From assembly GCF_004341385.1 (NCBI RefSeq), contig NZ_SLXE01000002.1, forward strand, positions 1 through 64,000: a DNA stretch of 64,000 bases, read 5' to 3'. Below are positions 42,812 through 50,497 of this stretch, piece after piece (the stretch's first letter is position 1; each line of letters opens with the position of its first letter). The notes under the pieces are model-generated. The model was given only the letters and a program-made list of their open reading frames with translations, was not told where the DNA came from and did not search any database. Origin of the DNA: Uruburuella suis. Lineage in GTDB: Bacteria > Pseudomonadota > Gammaproteobacteria > Burkholderiales > Neisseriaceae. Both the position numbers and the translations under genes were made by a program.

Positions 42812-43828
42812 TCACACCCAGCCTTTATCAGCCATCACCCGCTTGATTTGCGCATAAACCACCGGCGCACTCACCAGCCCGGCCAAGCCGAATGCGGCTT
42901 CCATCACCAGCATGGCAATCAGCAATTCCCATGCCGCCGCCTTGATTTTGTGGCCGATGATATGGGCATTGAGAAAATATTCCAGCTTGTGTATGCCGAT
43001 AAGCCAAGCCAACGACAACAAAGTGATGCCCATACTGTCGCCCAGGCTCAGCACCACAATAAAGCTGTTGGACACCAAATTGCCCACCACCGGAATCAGC
43101 CCCGCCAAAAAAGTGAGCAAAACCAGCGAATCAGTCATCGGCAGCGGCCGCCCCATCAACGGCAAAATCACCAGCAGATAAACCGAGGTCAGCGCGGTGT
43201 TGATGGCGGCGATGCGGATTTGCGCAAAAAACACATCGGTAAAGCTGCGCAGCAATTCATCAAAGCCCCCCCGCAATATTTGCGCCAAAGGCCGCGCACC
43301 GGCCGGCGGCACGGTCGGCACCTGCAACACGGCAATGCCGCCGATAATCACCCCCGCCAACGCATAGCCGATGGCGCGCAAAGTGTGCGCACCCGCCGTT
43401 TGCAGCGCCAACGCATGCGATTTGAGCACATGCACCGAGCTTTCTTTCAAGTTTGCCACCGAAGCCGGCACATATTCGGCCGCGCCCGCCGGCAACGTGG
43501 TGTGCAGCTGCTCGAGCACGGCAGCAGCTTTTTCCGACAGGCTGCCGATGGCCAGGCCGTCTGCGCGGTGCTCCAGCCAAAAGCCGAGTAAGCCCGCCGC
43601 TGCGGCCATCAGCACCAACACCAGCAACAGCCCCCACAAAGCAGCACGCGGCATATCCGGCCGGCGGCGGCTCAGCCAAGAAGCCGCCGCGCGCGCGGCC
43701 GCATAAGTGATCAGCGCGCTGAAAAGCACCACCGTTAAATGCAGCAGCAACACCGGCAGCCACACGGCCAACACACCGCCCAAGGCCGCCAAAAAAGTGC
43801 CGAAGCTGAATTTTTCTGTTTTATCCAT
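42812..43828 (-). CDS. AI-2E family transporter (PerM-like)
   Basis: A 338-residue inner-membrane protein with about seven to eight hydrophobic segments, matching the AI-2E/PerM exporter family (PF01594). The family motif region LAGLIPVVGNLVSNSFIVVL and the C-terminal hydrophobic block ending LAGLVSAPVVYAQIKR are present. Members export autoinducer-2 or small ions; the substrate cannot be told from sequence. Confidence 0.85.
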   Translation of the reverse strand: MDKTEKFSFGTFLAALGGVLAVWLPVLLLHLTVVLFSALITYAAARAAASWLSRRRPDMPRAALWGLLLVLVLMAAAAGLLGFWLEHRADGLAIGSLSEKAAAVLEQLHTTLPAGAAEYVPASVANLKESSVHVLKSHALALQTAGAHTLRAIGYALAGVIIGGIAVLQVPTVPPAGARPLAQILRGGFDELLRSFTDVFFAQIRIAAINTALTSVYLLVILPLMGRPLPMTDSLVLLTFLAGLIPVVGNLVSNSFIVVLSLGDSMGITLLSLAWLIGIHKLEYFLNAHIIGHKIKAAAWELLIAMLVMEAAFGLAGLVSAPVVYAQIKRVMADKGWV

Positions 43829-43910
43829 ACATTTTGCTTTCTATGTTTGCCGCCGGCTTGATTTGTGACTCTATCTGCCTTGGCTATTCAAGTAAATTTT
43901 GAACAAAAAA

Positions 43911-44213
43911 TCATTTGCAGAGCAAGATATTGGTGCCAATAAAATATAAACCACACATCGCCAGGCCGGCATTTGCATCCTGTTCAGACGGCCTGCCACT
44001 CAGCCGTGTTTCAACGGCAACCTGAAATTTTAATGCCCATATCGACATCATTCCGATAAACCGAATGGCTATTCTATCTCTTTTTATCAACCCGCCTACA
44101 ATGGCCATGCCGACAATAAATCCTCTAAAAATCCCAATATTTATTTGAAAATAATATTTTATTGTTTTCTGCCTTTTAGCAATTTTTTCTGAACTTTTCT
44201 TAACCGCCCTCAC
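43911..44213 (-). CDS. Possible small membrane protein of unknown function
   Basis: A 100-residue frame with three hydrophobic stretches (IFRGFIVGMAIVGGLI, FIGMMSIWALKFQV, LYFIGTNILL), Lys-rich at the start and with a DUS reading LSGRPSE inside. No family is recognised. The region is AT-rich and no good ribosome-binding site is evident, so it may be a degraded gene or chance. Confidence 0.25.
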   Translation of the reverse strand: MRAVKKSSEKIAKRQKTIKYYFQINIGIFRGFIVGMAIVGGLIKRDRIAIRFIGMMSIWALKFQVAVETRLSGRPSEQDANAGLAMCGLYFIGTNILLCK

Positions 44214-44431
44214 TCATACAAACAGAAAAATCAACCTGCAAGGCGGTAATTGTATTTTTATAAACTTATGATTACTAAAAATAAGTTGGAAGATTTTTCT
44301 AACCATAGCTCTGCCATTCGGGGTGCAGCAGTCTTGCTTTGATGAGTGGATACACGTTTCAATTAAGTGACATTTTTCATTTTAAACGAAACGTTTTCCA
44401 AACTGGTTAAACAGCAAGAAAGGTTTGAATC
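44214..44431 (+). promoter_or_regulatory. AT-rich upstream region of the CsgG-like cluster
   Basis: This 218-bp region carries an inverted pair CGTTTC (44355-44360) and GAAACG (44388-44393), plus several AT-rich -10-like stretches. AAAGG lies 11-15 bp before the start at 44432. It is the only obvious promoter site for the four genes that follow. No known regulator motif can be named. Confidence 0.4.
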
Positions 44432-44776
44432 ATGAAAAAGCGTTCTATTTTGTTTGTAGGCTTGATGCTGGCGGCTGCCGGTGCGCAGGCTGGCGGTGTA
44501 GGTGAGGCAATTAAATTAGTAGGTGCGGCCGGTGGCATAAATGGCTCTGCCACCGTAGGCGTTATCAAAGATTCAGAAATCAATGCTGATGCAGAAGCAA
44601 CCGGCAAAGATTCGGAAGCCATGGCTGGTGGTGTGATTTCTGCCACCCCGAAAGGCCAACAGGGCATCAATGCCAAAGCAACTGTCGGTGTTATCGAAAA
44701 TTCCACCATCAATGCCAAAGCAAGAGCCGACGGCAAAGGTAGTGGCGCCTACGCAGGCGGCGTCATTTCCAAATAA
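44432..44776 (+). CDS. Secreted two-repeat protein, candidate substrate of the CsgG-like pore
   Basis: A 114-residue protein with a clear signal peptide (MKKRSILFVGLMLAAAGAQA, cleavage near residue 20). The mature part consists of two imperfect repeats of about 40 residues. Each runs GIN, two variable residues, ATVGVI, then S.INA.A.A.GK.S, then A.AGGVIS, with charge and small residues in register. This regular strand-turn pattern suggests a beta-solenoid or amyloid-like fold as in curlin-type subunits, although classical curlin Gln/Asn repeats are absent. It opens the cluster; the next gene starts 186 bp downstream. No named family is recognised. Confidence 0.75.
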   Translation: MKKRSILFVGLMLAAAGAQAGGVGEAIKLVGAAGGINGSATVGVIKDSEINADAEATGKDSEAMAGGVISATPKGQQGINAKATVGVIENSTINAKARADGKGSGAYAGGVISK

Positions 44777-44962
44777 TTTCAACAGGCTTCCGGCATCTGC
44801 CGCAGCCGCTCTGTTTATCTTTATCTGAACTATCAATACGTTGCAGGCCGGGCATTGTCTGCCTTAGCCTCGGCTTGCGCCGTATTTTTTCCGATTCGGC
44901 ATGATTGATGTGGTTCGGATAAACATTCCGGCTAACCCCTTTCCGTTTCGCAGGAGTAAATC

Positions 44963-45559
44963 ATGAGTATGAATTTCCGACGCAAACTGGCTTTAAGCGC
45001 CTTAGGCGGCGCTCTGCTTGTTACGGCTTACACCGCAATCTCTGCCCCCAACCCCATTACCGACAAAGGCTCTGTCAGCCAAAAATCCAGCGTTGTGGCC
45101 AACAAACACAACAAAATCAACACCGAGCAGGTAAAAATCAACGGCCTGCAAGGCGGCAAAATCACCACCAAAGGCAATAAAATCATCGTGCAAGGCGGCA
45201 CCATCGTTTCCAAAGCAGGCGATAAAGAGCCTGCTATCCGCATTGAAAACCCACAAAACAAGCAGATTTTGATTCAAAACACCCGCATTCTTTCAGACGG
45301 CGTTACGCAAAACAATAAAAACGGCAGCGCAGGCATCGTGGTGATTGAAAACAATCAAAAGCAAGCAGGCAACAGCCACTCGCGCGTGCAGGTGGATAAT
45401 GTGCGTGTGGAAGCGCGCAACAGCACCATACGCGCCCAATCCACCAGCGGCGGCAGCGCCTGTGCGGGTGTGGTGTGCACCGGTTTCGGTGATGATGACG
45501 ACAGCAACATGACCGTGCATATCCGCGGCAACAATACTTTCGAGGCCATCTCCAAATGA
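44963..45559 (+). CDS. Secreted beta-helix-like protein, second candidate substrate
   Basis: A 198-residue protein with a signal peptide (ALSALGGALLVTAYTAISA). The mature chain is rich in short beta strands and Asn/Lys/Gln, for example NGLQGGKITTKGNKIIVQGG and VQVDNVRVEARNSTIRAQST, with one CAGVVC pair near the end that could form a disulfide. A DUS is translated within it (LSDGV). AGGAG precedes the start by six bases. Its stop overlaps the next start (ATGA), so it is translationally coupled to the CsgG-like gene. No named family is recognised; it could be a second fibre subunit or nucleator. Confidence 0.75.
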   Translation: MSMNFRRKLALSALGGALLVTAYTAISAPNPITDKGSVSQKSSVVANKHNKINTEQVKINGLQGGKITTKGNKIIVQGGTIVSKAGDKEPAIRIENPQNKQILIQNTRILSDGVTQNNKNGSAGIVVIENNQKQAGNSHSRVQVDNVRVEARNSTIRAQSTSGGSACAGVVCTGFGDDDDSNMTVHIRGNNTFEAISK

Positions 45560-46509
45560 GCGCACGGCCTATCTTGAAAACCCTGGCTGCCGTTTGCGGC
45601 GCCCTGCTCACGCTCAATGCTTGCAGCACCGCCACGCTGCAAGCCACGCGTTCGTATTATGCTTCTGAACACAGCCGCGAGAAAGCCCAACGTGTGGCCG
45701 ATGCCCGCGCCCAACAAATCAGCGACGGCAGCACTTTTTACGGCAAAAAATTGCAATGTTTGAGTGATTTGCACAAAGATTTCTTTTTGGCGCAGCGCGA
45801 AGCTTTGGTGAAATCGGGCGAAGCCAAAGGCGATGGTTGGTTCCGCATGGCAGTAGCACCGATTCGCGACAAAACCGGCAAAGTGTTCGACATTAATTCC
45901 ACCGTGTTATCGGATATGGTGATGGATTCGCTGGCGCACTTCAAATATTTCGATGTGGTGGAAACCCCGCTCTATCCCGACGGCCTCATTGATTCGCGCA
46001 ACAATTTTCTGGATCCGCGCTATATTATGCCCAACGGCATCGTTCAGAATTTTTCCGCCACCATGACCACCTTGCAGCATTTGCCGGTGGGCACGATTTT
46101 TCCGTCCAACTATTACATCAGCGGCGCCGTTACCCAATACGACGAAACCAACGTATTGCCTACTAATAAAGACATCGGCATCGACATTTACCAATATCAG
46201 TTTTCGCACAACACCCAGGCCATCACCGCCACCGTCAACCTGCGCCTGATTGATTCGTGGACCGGCGCCGTGGTGCGAATGCCCGAAAGCAACGATTTGG
46301 CCAGCGTGAGCATGACCAACACTTTTTACACCATCAAAACCGGCAACAATTTTTTCCGCCTGATCGGCACCAAAGATTACGGTATTGATTATTCAGTGGA
46401 AGTGGGCGACCCGAAAACCGCCGCCGTGAAAAAAATGGTGGACAAAGGTGTATATCAGTTGCTGGAAAAATTCCTACGCCCCTACCAAATCAGCCAACAA
46501 ACTTGCTAG
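45556..46509 (+). CDS. CsgG/HfaB-family outer-membrane secretion lipoprotein
   Basis: CsgG forms a nonameric outer-membrane pore that exports curli subunits; HfaB is its Caulobacter holdfast-anchor relative. The 317-residue protein has a lipoprotein signal (LLTLNAC, Cys23) and the family blocks MAVAPIRDKTGKVFDINS, then VLSDMVMDSLAHFKYFDVVE. YYISGAVTQYDE and VNLRLIDSWTGAVV follow, close to the CsgG layout (GSI-GYE and VNLRVVNVSTGEIL). It is longer than CsgG (277), nearer to HfaB-type proteins. It overlaps the preceding gene by four bases. No csgE or csgF is nearby. Confidence 0.82.
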   Translation: MSARPILKTLAAVCGALLTLNACSTATLQATRSYYASEHSREKAQRVADARAQQISDGSTFYGKKLQCLSDLHKDFFLAQREALVKSGEAKGDGWFRMAVAPIRDKTGKVFDINSTVLSDMVMDSLAHFKYFDVVETPLYPDGLIDSRNNFLDPRYIMPNGIVQNFSATMTTLQHLPVGTIFPSNYYISGAVTQYDETNVLPTNKDIGIDIYQYQFSHNTQAITATVNLRLIDSWTGAVVRMPESNDLASVSMTNTFYTIKTGNNFFRLIGTKDYGIDYSVEVGDPKTAAVKKMVDKGVYQLLEKFLRPYQISQQTC

Positions 46510-46518
46510 GAACCGGAA

Positions 46519-47022
46519 ATGCCTTCAAAAACAATAAAATCCGCGCTATTGACCTGCTGCTTATTCAGCATTCATGCCGCACAGGCTCAAGTTTACATTA
46601 TCAACACCCAAACCCTCGACCCGGAGCAACTGGGCACCGGCGGCGGCCATTCTCTGAGCGATGTAAAAGCCAACCGCGCCGTGCAGCTTGAATACTACCA
46701 CTACAGCGAACGCCAGGATGCCGTTGCAAACCGCCGCCAAACCATTATGAATTTGGCGCAACAAATAGACACTTTGGCGCAAAGCGGCACCGATCAGCAA
46801 ACGCTCACCCTGCTGGACGGGCAAATCCGGCAGCTGCAAGCAGCCACGCAAGAATCGTTGGCATTTTTATCGCCCTTTACCCTGCCCGAATTCAAGCAGC
46901 TTTATCAGGCAGAGCAGGAAAATGCGGCCCTGCTGACCGCGCTCCAACAAAAATCGGCCGCACTCTCCGCCGCGGCACCTTCCCCGAGCCCGTCCGAGCC
47001 GGCAAGCTTGCCCGGCGATTAA
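46519..47022 (+). CDS. Exported coiled-coil protein of the CsgG-like cluster
   Basis: A 167-residue protein with a signal peptide (ALLTCCLFSIHAAQA) followed by QVYIINTQTLDPEQLGTGGG. A helical coiled-coil region (about 55-150: NLAQQIDTLAQSGTDQQT and onwards) and a Ser/Pro tail come next. It starts 9 bp after the CsgG-like gene with GGAACCGGA as ribosome-binding site, so it belongs to the same operon. It may be a periplasmic chaperone or adaptor, in the place of CsgE or CsgF, but has no recognisable similarity to either. Confidence 0.7.
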   Translation: MPSKTIKSALLTCCLFSIHAAQAQVYIINTQTLDPEQLGTGGGHSLSDVKANRAVQLEYYHYSERQDAVANRRQTIMNLAQQIDTLAQSGTDQQTLTLLDGQIRQLQAATQESLAFLSPFTLPEFKQLYQAEQENAALLTALQQKSAALSAAAPSPSPSEPASLPGD

Positions 47023-47065
47023 ACCATTGCCATGCCGATATTGCCCGGCCGAACCCATCGTCATC

Positions 47066-47112
47066 AACAGGCCGTCTGAAAAGCTTTCCTACTTTTTTTC
47101 AGACGGCCTGTT
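47066..47112 (+). terminator. DUS-pair terminator ending the CsgG-like cluster
   Basis: AACAGGCCGTCTGAAAA and its inverse flank a 13-base loop, 44 bp after the last gene of the cluster. This delimits the four genes as one transcription unit. A TATAAT for miaA follows at 47128. Confidence 0.7.
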
Positions 47113-47163
47113 ATCCATTTCATACGTTATAATATTCCTTTTCTTTGGCCGTCTAAAACTTTT

Positions 47164-48108
47164 ATGCACCCACCCAAAGCCCTCGCCCTGCTCGGCCCCA
47201 CCGCCAGCGGCAAAACCGGCCTGGCGCTTGAAATCGCCGCGCATCTGCCGGTGGAAATCATCAGCCTCGATTCGGCGCTGGTGTATCGCGGCATGGACAT
47301 CGGCACCGCCAAGCCCGGCGCGGCCGAACGCGCGGCCTGCCCGCATCATTTAATCGACATTATTTCACCGCTCGAAGCCTACAGCGCCGCCGAATTTGTG
47401 GCCGATTGCGCTCGCCTGGCGGGCGAAATCCACGCGCGCGGCCGATTGCCGCTGATTGTGGGCGGCACCATGATGTATTTTCATGCGCTCACGCAGGGGC
47501 TCAATGCGCTCCCCGAAGCCGATGCCGCCACCCGTGCCGCTTTGCAGGCCGAAAAAGCCGCGCATGGTTTGGCCCATCTTTATGCACGTTTGCAGGAAAT
47601 CGACCCGGCCACCGCCGCGCGCCTGAAGCCTGCCGACAGCCAGCGCATCGAGCGCGCGCTCGAAGTGTGGCAGCTCACCGGCCGGCCTTTGAGCGCGCAT
47701 TTTGCCGAACACACGCCGCACACAGCGCCGCTCGATTTATGCACCCTCGCGCTCATTCCCGTCGATCGCACCCTGCTGCATGCGCAGATTGCCAAGCGTT
47801 TCCACGCCATGCTCGCTCAAGGTTTTTTGGATGAAGTGCAGCAGCTGCAAGCCGCTTATCCCGCGCTTAGCGCCGACATGCCCTCGATGCGCTGCGTCGG
47901 CTACCGCCAGGCTTGGGATTATTTGGCCGGCGCGGGCGATTACGCCGATTTCACCGAAAAAGGCATTGCCGCCACCCGCCAGCTCGCCAAGCGCCAGCTC
48001 ACCTGGTTGCGCAAATTGCCGCTGGCGCACAGCCTCGACCCTTATGCCGGCAGCGATTGGGTTCAGACGGCCATCAGTTTAACCAAACGGCATTTTATGT
48101 TTGAATGA
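47164..48108 (+). CDS. miaA: tRNA dimethylallyltransferase
   Basis: MiaA prenylates A37 of tRNAs that read UNN codons. The 314-residue protein has the P-loop GPTASGKTGLALEIA, then ISLDSALVYRGMDIGTAKP, the DADxRAxxQ-like helix and the C-terminal SMRCVGYRQAWDYL block. A TATAAT at 47128 suggests its own promoter. hfq, a common neighbour, is not present. Confidence 0.96.
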   Translation: MHPPKALALLGPTASGKTGLALEIAAHLPVEIISLDSALVYRGMDIGTAKPGAAERAACPHHLIDIISPLEAYSAAEFVADCARLAGEIHARGRLPLIVGGTMMYFHALTQGLNALPEADAATRAALQAEKAAHGLAHLYARLQEIDPATAARLKPADSQRIERALEVWQLTGRPLSAHFAEHTPHTAPLDLCTLALIPVDRTLLHAQIAKRFHAMLAQGFLDEVQQLQAAYPALSADMPSMRCVGYRQAWDYLAGAGDYADFTEKGIAATRQLAKRQLTWLRKLPLAHSLDPYAGSDWVQTAISLTKRHFMFE

Positions 48109-48153
48109 GCGCTTATTTATATTTCAACCGAGAATGCAATTTTAAACGGCAAG

Positions 48154-48179
48154 ATTGCCGCGTGATGAAATGTGAACAG
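48154..48179. repeat. Solo right end of repeat family E
   Basis: ATTGCCGCGTGATGAAATGTGAACAG matches the right end of the MITE at 13311-13470 over 26 bp. The left end is missing, so it is a fragment. The remainder of the gap holds only a DUS and the promoter of the RDD gene. Confidence 0.7.
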
Positions 48180-48261
48180 GTTCTCAAAGGCCGTCTGAAA
48201 GAAGCTGCCTCAATAAGCGCTTTCTGATAATATCCGCGCAACTTCAGCCAAAGCCCACATT

Positions 48262-48795
48262 ATGCACACATTGCCCACCGCTCCTCTCAAACGCCGCCTG
48301 GCCGCACTGGTTTACGAAGCGCTGCTTATCGGCGCCGTCACCGCCGTGGCCGCGCTTATTGCCGGCATCATCGCCACCGTGCTCAACACGCTCTCGCCGC
48401 TTTTATCCAGCTTGGCGGTGAGCGTGTGGATGTTGGCCGCTTGGTGGTTTTATTTCAAACTCAATTGGGCGCGGCAGGGGCAAACGCTGCCGATGCGGGT
48501 GTGGCAGATCGGACTGGCCGACGATCAAGGCCGTCGCCCGCCGCTGCCGCAGCTGCGCCTGCGCTTTATGTGGGCCTGCGTGTTTGTGGTGTTTGTGCCG
48601 CTTCTGGCCTATGTCGGTCTGCGCCACTTCGGCGGCGTGCCGCCCAAAGCCGCCTTCGGCGCAGCGCTGATTTGGTGGATATTGCCCTGGGGCTTTGCCC
48701 TGCTCAATCAGGAACGCCGGTTTTTATACGATTATCTGGCCGGCACACGGCTGGTGGATGTGAAAAAGCCGCGCAAATCGGCCGATGCCGATTAA
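48262..48795 (+). CDS. RDD-family membrane protein
   Basis: A 177-residue inner-membrane protein of the RDD family (PF06271), with the opening RRLAALVYEALLIGAV, the GQTLPMRVWQIGLAD motif and the closing RFLYDYLAGTRLVDVK, and four hydrophobic segments. The function of the family is unclear; transport has been proposed. A GATAAT -10-like box precedes the gene. Confidence 0.85.
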   Translation: MHTLPTAPLKRRLAALVYEALLIGAVTAVAALIAGIIATVLNTLSPLLSSLAVSVWMLAAWWFYFKLNWARQGQTLPMRVWQIGLADDQGRRPPLPQLRLRFMWACVFVVFVPLLAYVGLRHFGGVPPKAAFGAALIWWILPWGFALLNQERRFLYDYLAGTRLVDVKKPRKSADAD

Positions 48796-48834
48796 GCAAA
48801 CCGATTACATCAAAGCATGATGAAAATCATATTC

Positions 48835-48862
48835 AGGCCGTCTGAAAGCTTTCAGACGGCCT
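48835..48862. terminator. Bidirectional DUS-pair terminator
   Basis: AGGCCGTCTGAAAG and CTTTCAGACGGCCT form a 28-bp perfect palindrome followed by TTTTTT, between the convergent RDD and outer-membrane lipoprotein genes. Confidence 0.8.
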
Positions 48863-48880
48863 TTTTTAAAGTATTTACAT

Positions 48881-50350
48881 TTACGGTGTTTGCATCTCGT
48901 TCCAACCACCGCCGAGCGCTTTATAAAGGTTCACCGTCATTTGCGCGCGGGCGAGCTGCGAGCGGGTGAGGCTGTCGGCCATTTCTTGCTCGCCCAATTG
49001 CGCGCGCAGAGCTTCATCGAGGGTTTTATTGCCGTGGCGGAACAGTTTTTGCGCGTCGGCCGCTTGGCGCGCGGCTTGTTGTTGCGCATCGGCCAGCAGG
49101 CGGTTTTGGCGCTCGAGTGCGGCTTGTGCCTGATAGGCGTTGTCGACTTCGCCCAGCGCGCGCAACACGGTTTGGTCGTATTGCAGCAGCGCCGTTTGCA
49201 GACGGGCATCGGCCGCGGCGATATTGGCTTGGATGCGCCCGTTGGTGAATATCGGCATTTGAATGCCCACGCTCAAGAGGCTGCCCCAGCCTTTGAGCGC
49301 GCTGTCGCCATCCACTTCGATGCGGCCGCCCTGCCCCAAAAAGTTAATCGTAAAGCGCGGCAGCAAATCGGCTTTGGCGCTGGCGAGTTTGGCGGCATAA
49401 GCGTTGACTTGCGCGGCATGGGCGCGGATGTCGGGGCGGCGCTCGAGCATACCTTGCGGGGTTTGGCCCTCGGGCGCGGCGGGCTGCTGTGCCAACACGT
49501 TTACGCTGCTTTCAGGTAGCCTGAAGCTTTGCGGGGTTTGGCCGGTGAGCACGGCAATGGCGCGCGCGGCGGCATCGTATTCCGATTGAATGGTAGATTG
49601 CTGCGCCCGCACGGCGGCCAGCCGGCTTTGCACTTCGTTTACTTCATAGCGCGTGGCCTGCCCGGCTTGAAAGCGGCCTTGCACATATTGCGCCATGCGC
49701 TGCATGGTGGCGATATTGCGCGAGGCCGTCTGAAGGCGTTTTTGTGCGGCGCGGGCGCTGAAATAATGATCGGCAATATCGCCCGCCACCAGCATTTGCG
49801 CGCCGTAAAGCTGCTCTTGCACGCCCAGCGCGGCATAAGCGGCGGCATCGGCATCGCTGCGTTTGCCGCCGAAAATATCCGGCTCCCACGAAGCCGATGC
49901 GCCGCCGAGCAAGCTGTTGCCCTTGATATCTTGGCTACCATCGGTCAAGCCGGCGGTTTGCGGGAATTGGCCGAGCAAGGCGCGGGTGTTGTCGTTGAGC
50001 GGATTATCCACATTACCGCGCACAATGCCTGCCGAGCCGCTCAAACCGGCTTGCGGCCCCAAATCGGCGCGCGCCATGCGGCTGGTGGCGCGCGCTTCGT
50101 TGAGGCGGCTCACGGCAATCTGCACATCAGGGCTTTGCTGCAAACCTTGTTCGACTAAAGCGCTCAACACCGGATCGTGCCAGCTTTGCCACCAATGGCC
50201 GATATCCACGCTGCCGCGTGCCGCTTCGGCTTGGCTGAATTGTGGCGGCACATCAATGCGCCCGTCGAGCGACACGGTGGTGTTTTGGCAGGCCGCCAAG
50301 GTGCAGGCGGCCATCAGACTGAACGACCAGGCTTTAATTTGTTTGTTCAT
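48881..50350 (-). CDS. Outer-membrane efflux lipoprotein (NodT/OprM type)
   Basis: A TolC-like outer-membrane channel of the RND/ABC efflux lipoprotein family. The 489-residue protein has a lipoprotein signal (MAACTLAAC, Cys21), two repeated outer-membrane factor domains, the WWQSWHDPVLSALVEQGLQQ motif and long periplasmic helices. It is the last gene of the efflux set, 148 bp after the ABC permease. It may serve as the exit duct of the HlyD-RbbA-like-permease system. Confidence 0.9.
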   Translation of the reverse strand: MNKQIKAWSFSLMAACTLAACQNTTVSLDGRIDVPPQFSQAEAARGSVDIGHWWQSWHDPVLSALVEQGLQQSPDVQIAVSRLNEARATSRMARADLGPQAGLSGSAGIVRGNVDNPLNDNTRALLGQFPQTAGLTDGSQDIKGNSLLGGASASWEPDIFGGKRSDADAAAYAALGVQEQLYGAQMLVAGDIADHYFSARAAQKRLQTASRNIATMQRMAQYVQGRFQAGQATRYEVNEVQSRLAAVRAQQSTIQSEYDAAARAIAVLTGQTPQSFRLPESSVNVLAQQPAAPEGQTPQGMLERRPDIRAHAAQVNAYAAKLASAKADLLPRFTINFLGQGGRIEVDGDSALKGWGSLLSVGIQMPIFTNGRIQANIAAADARLQTALLQYDQTVLRALGEVDNAYQAQAALERQNRLLADAQQQAARQAADAQKLFRHGNKTLDEALRAQLGEQEMADSLTRSQLARAQMTVNLYKALGGGWNEMQTP

Positions 50351-50497
50351 GATTGATTTCTTTTCTTTGCTCTAACTAAAAAACTTAACAATGCCATTCA
50401 GTTCGTAGGTCGGATTCTGCCCACGCTACCCAACTTTTCAGACGGCCTGAAATTTATTCACATTTGATTGGGCAGCAAAGCAGAATGTGGACATATC

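Noticed and set aside
49511..49522. A second DUS dialect (AGGTAGCCTGAA) in the outer-membrane lipoprotein gene and near 55684
   Set aside because: Only one full match and one partial (AGGTAGCCT) were seen; too few to claim transfer from a species with another dialect.
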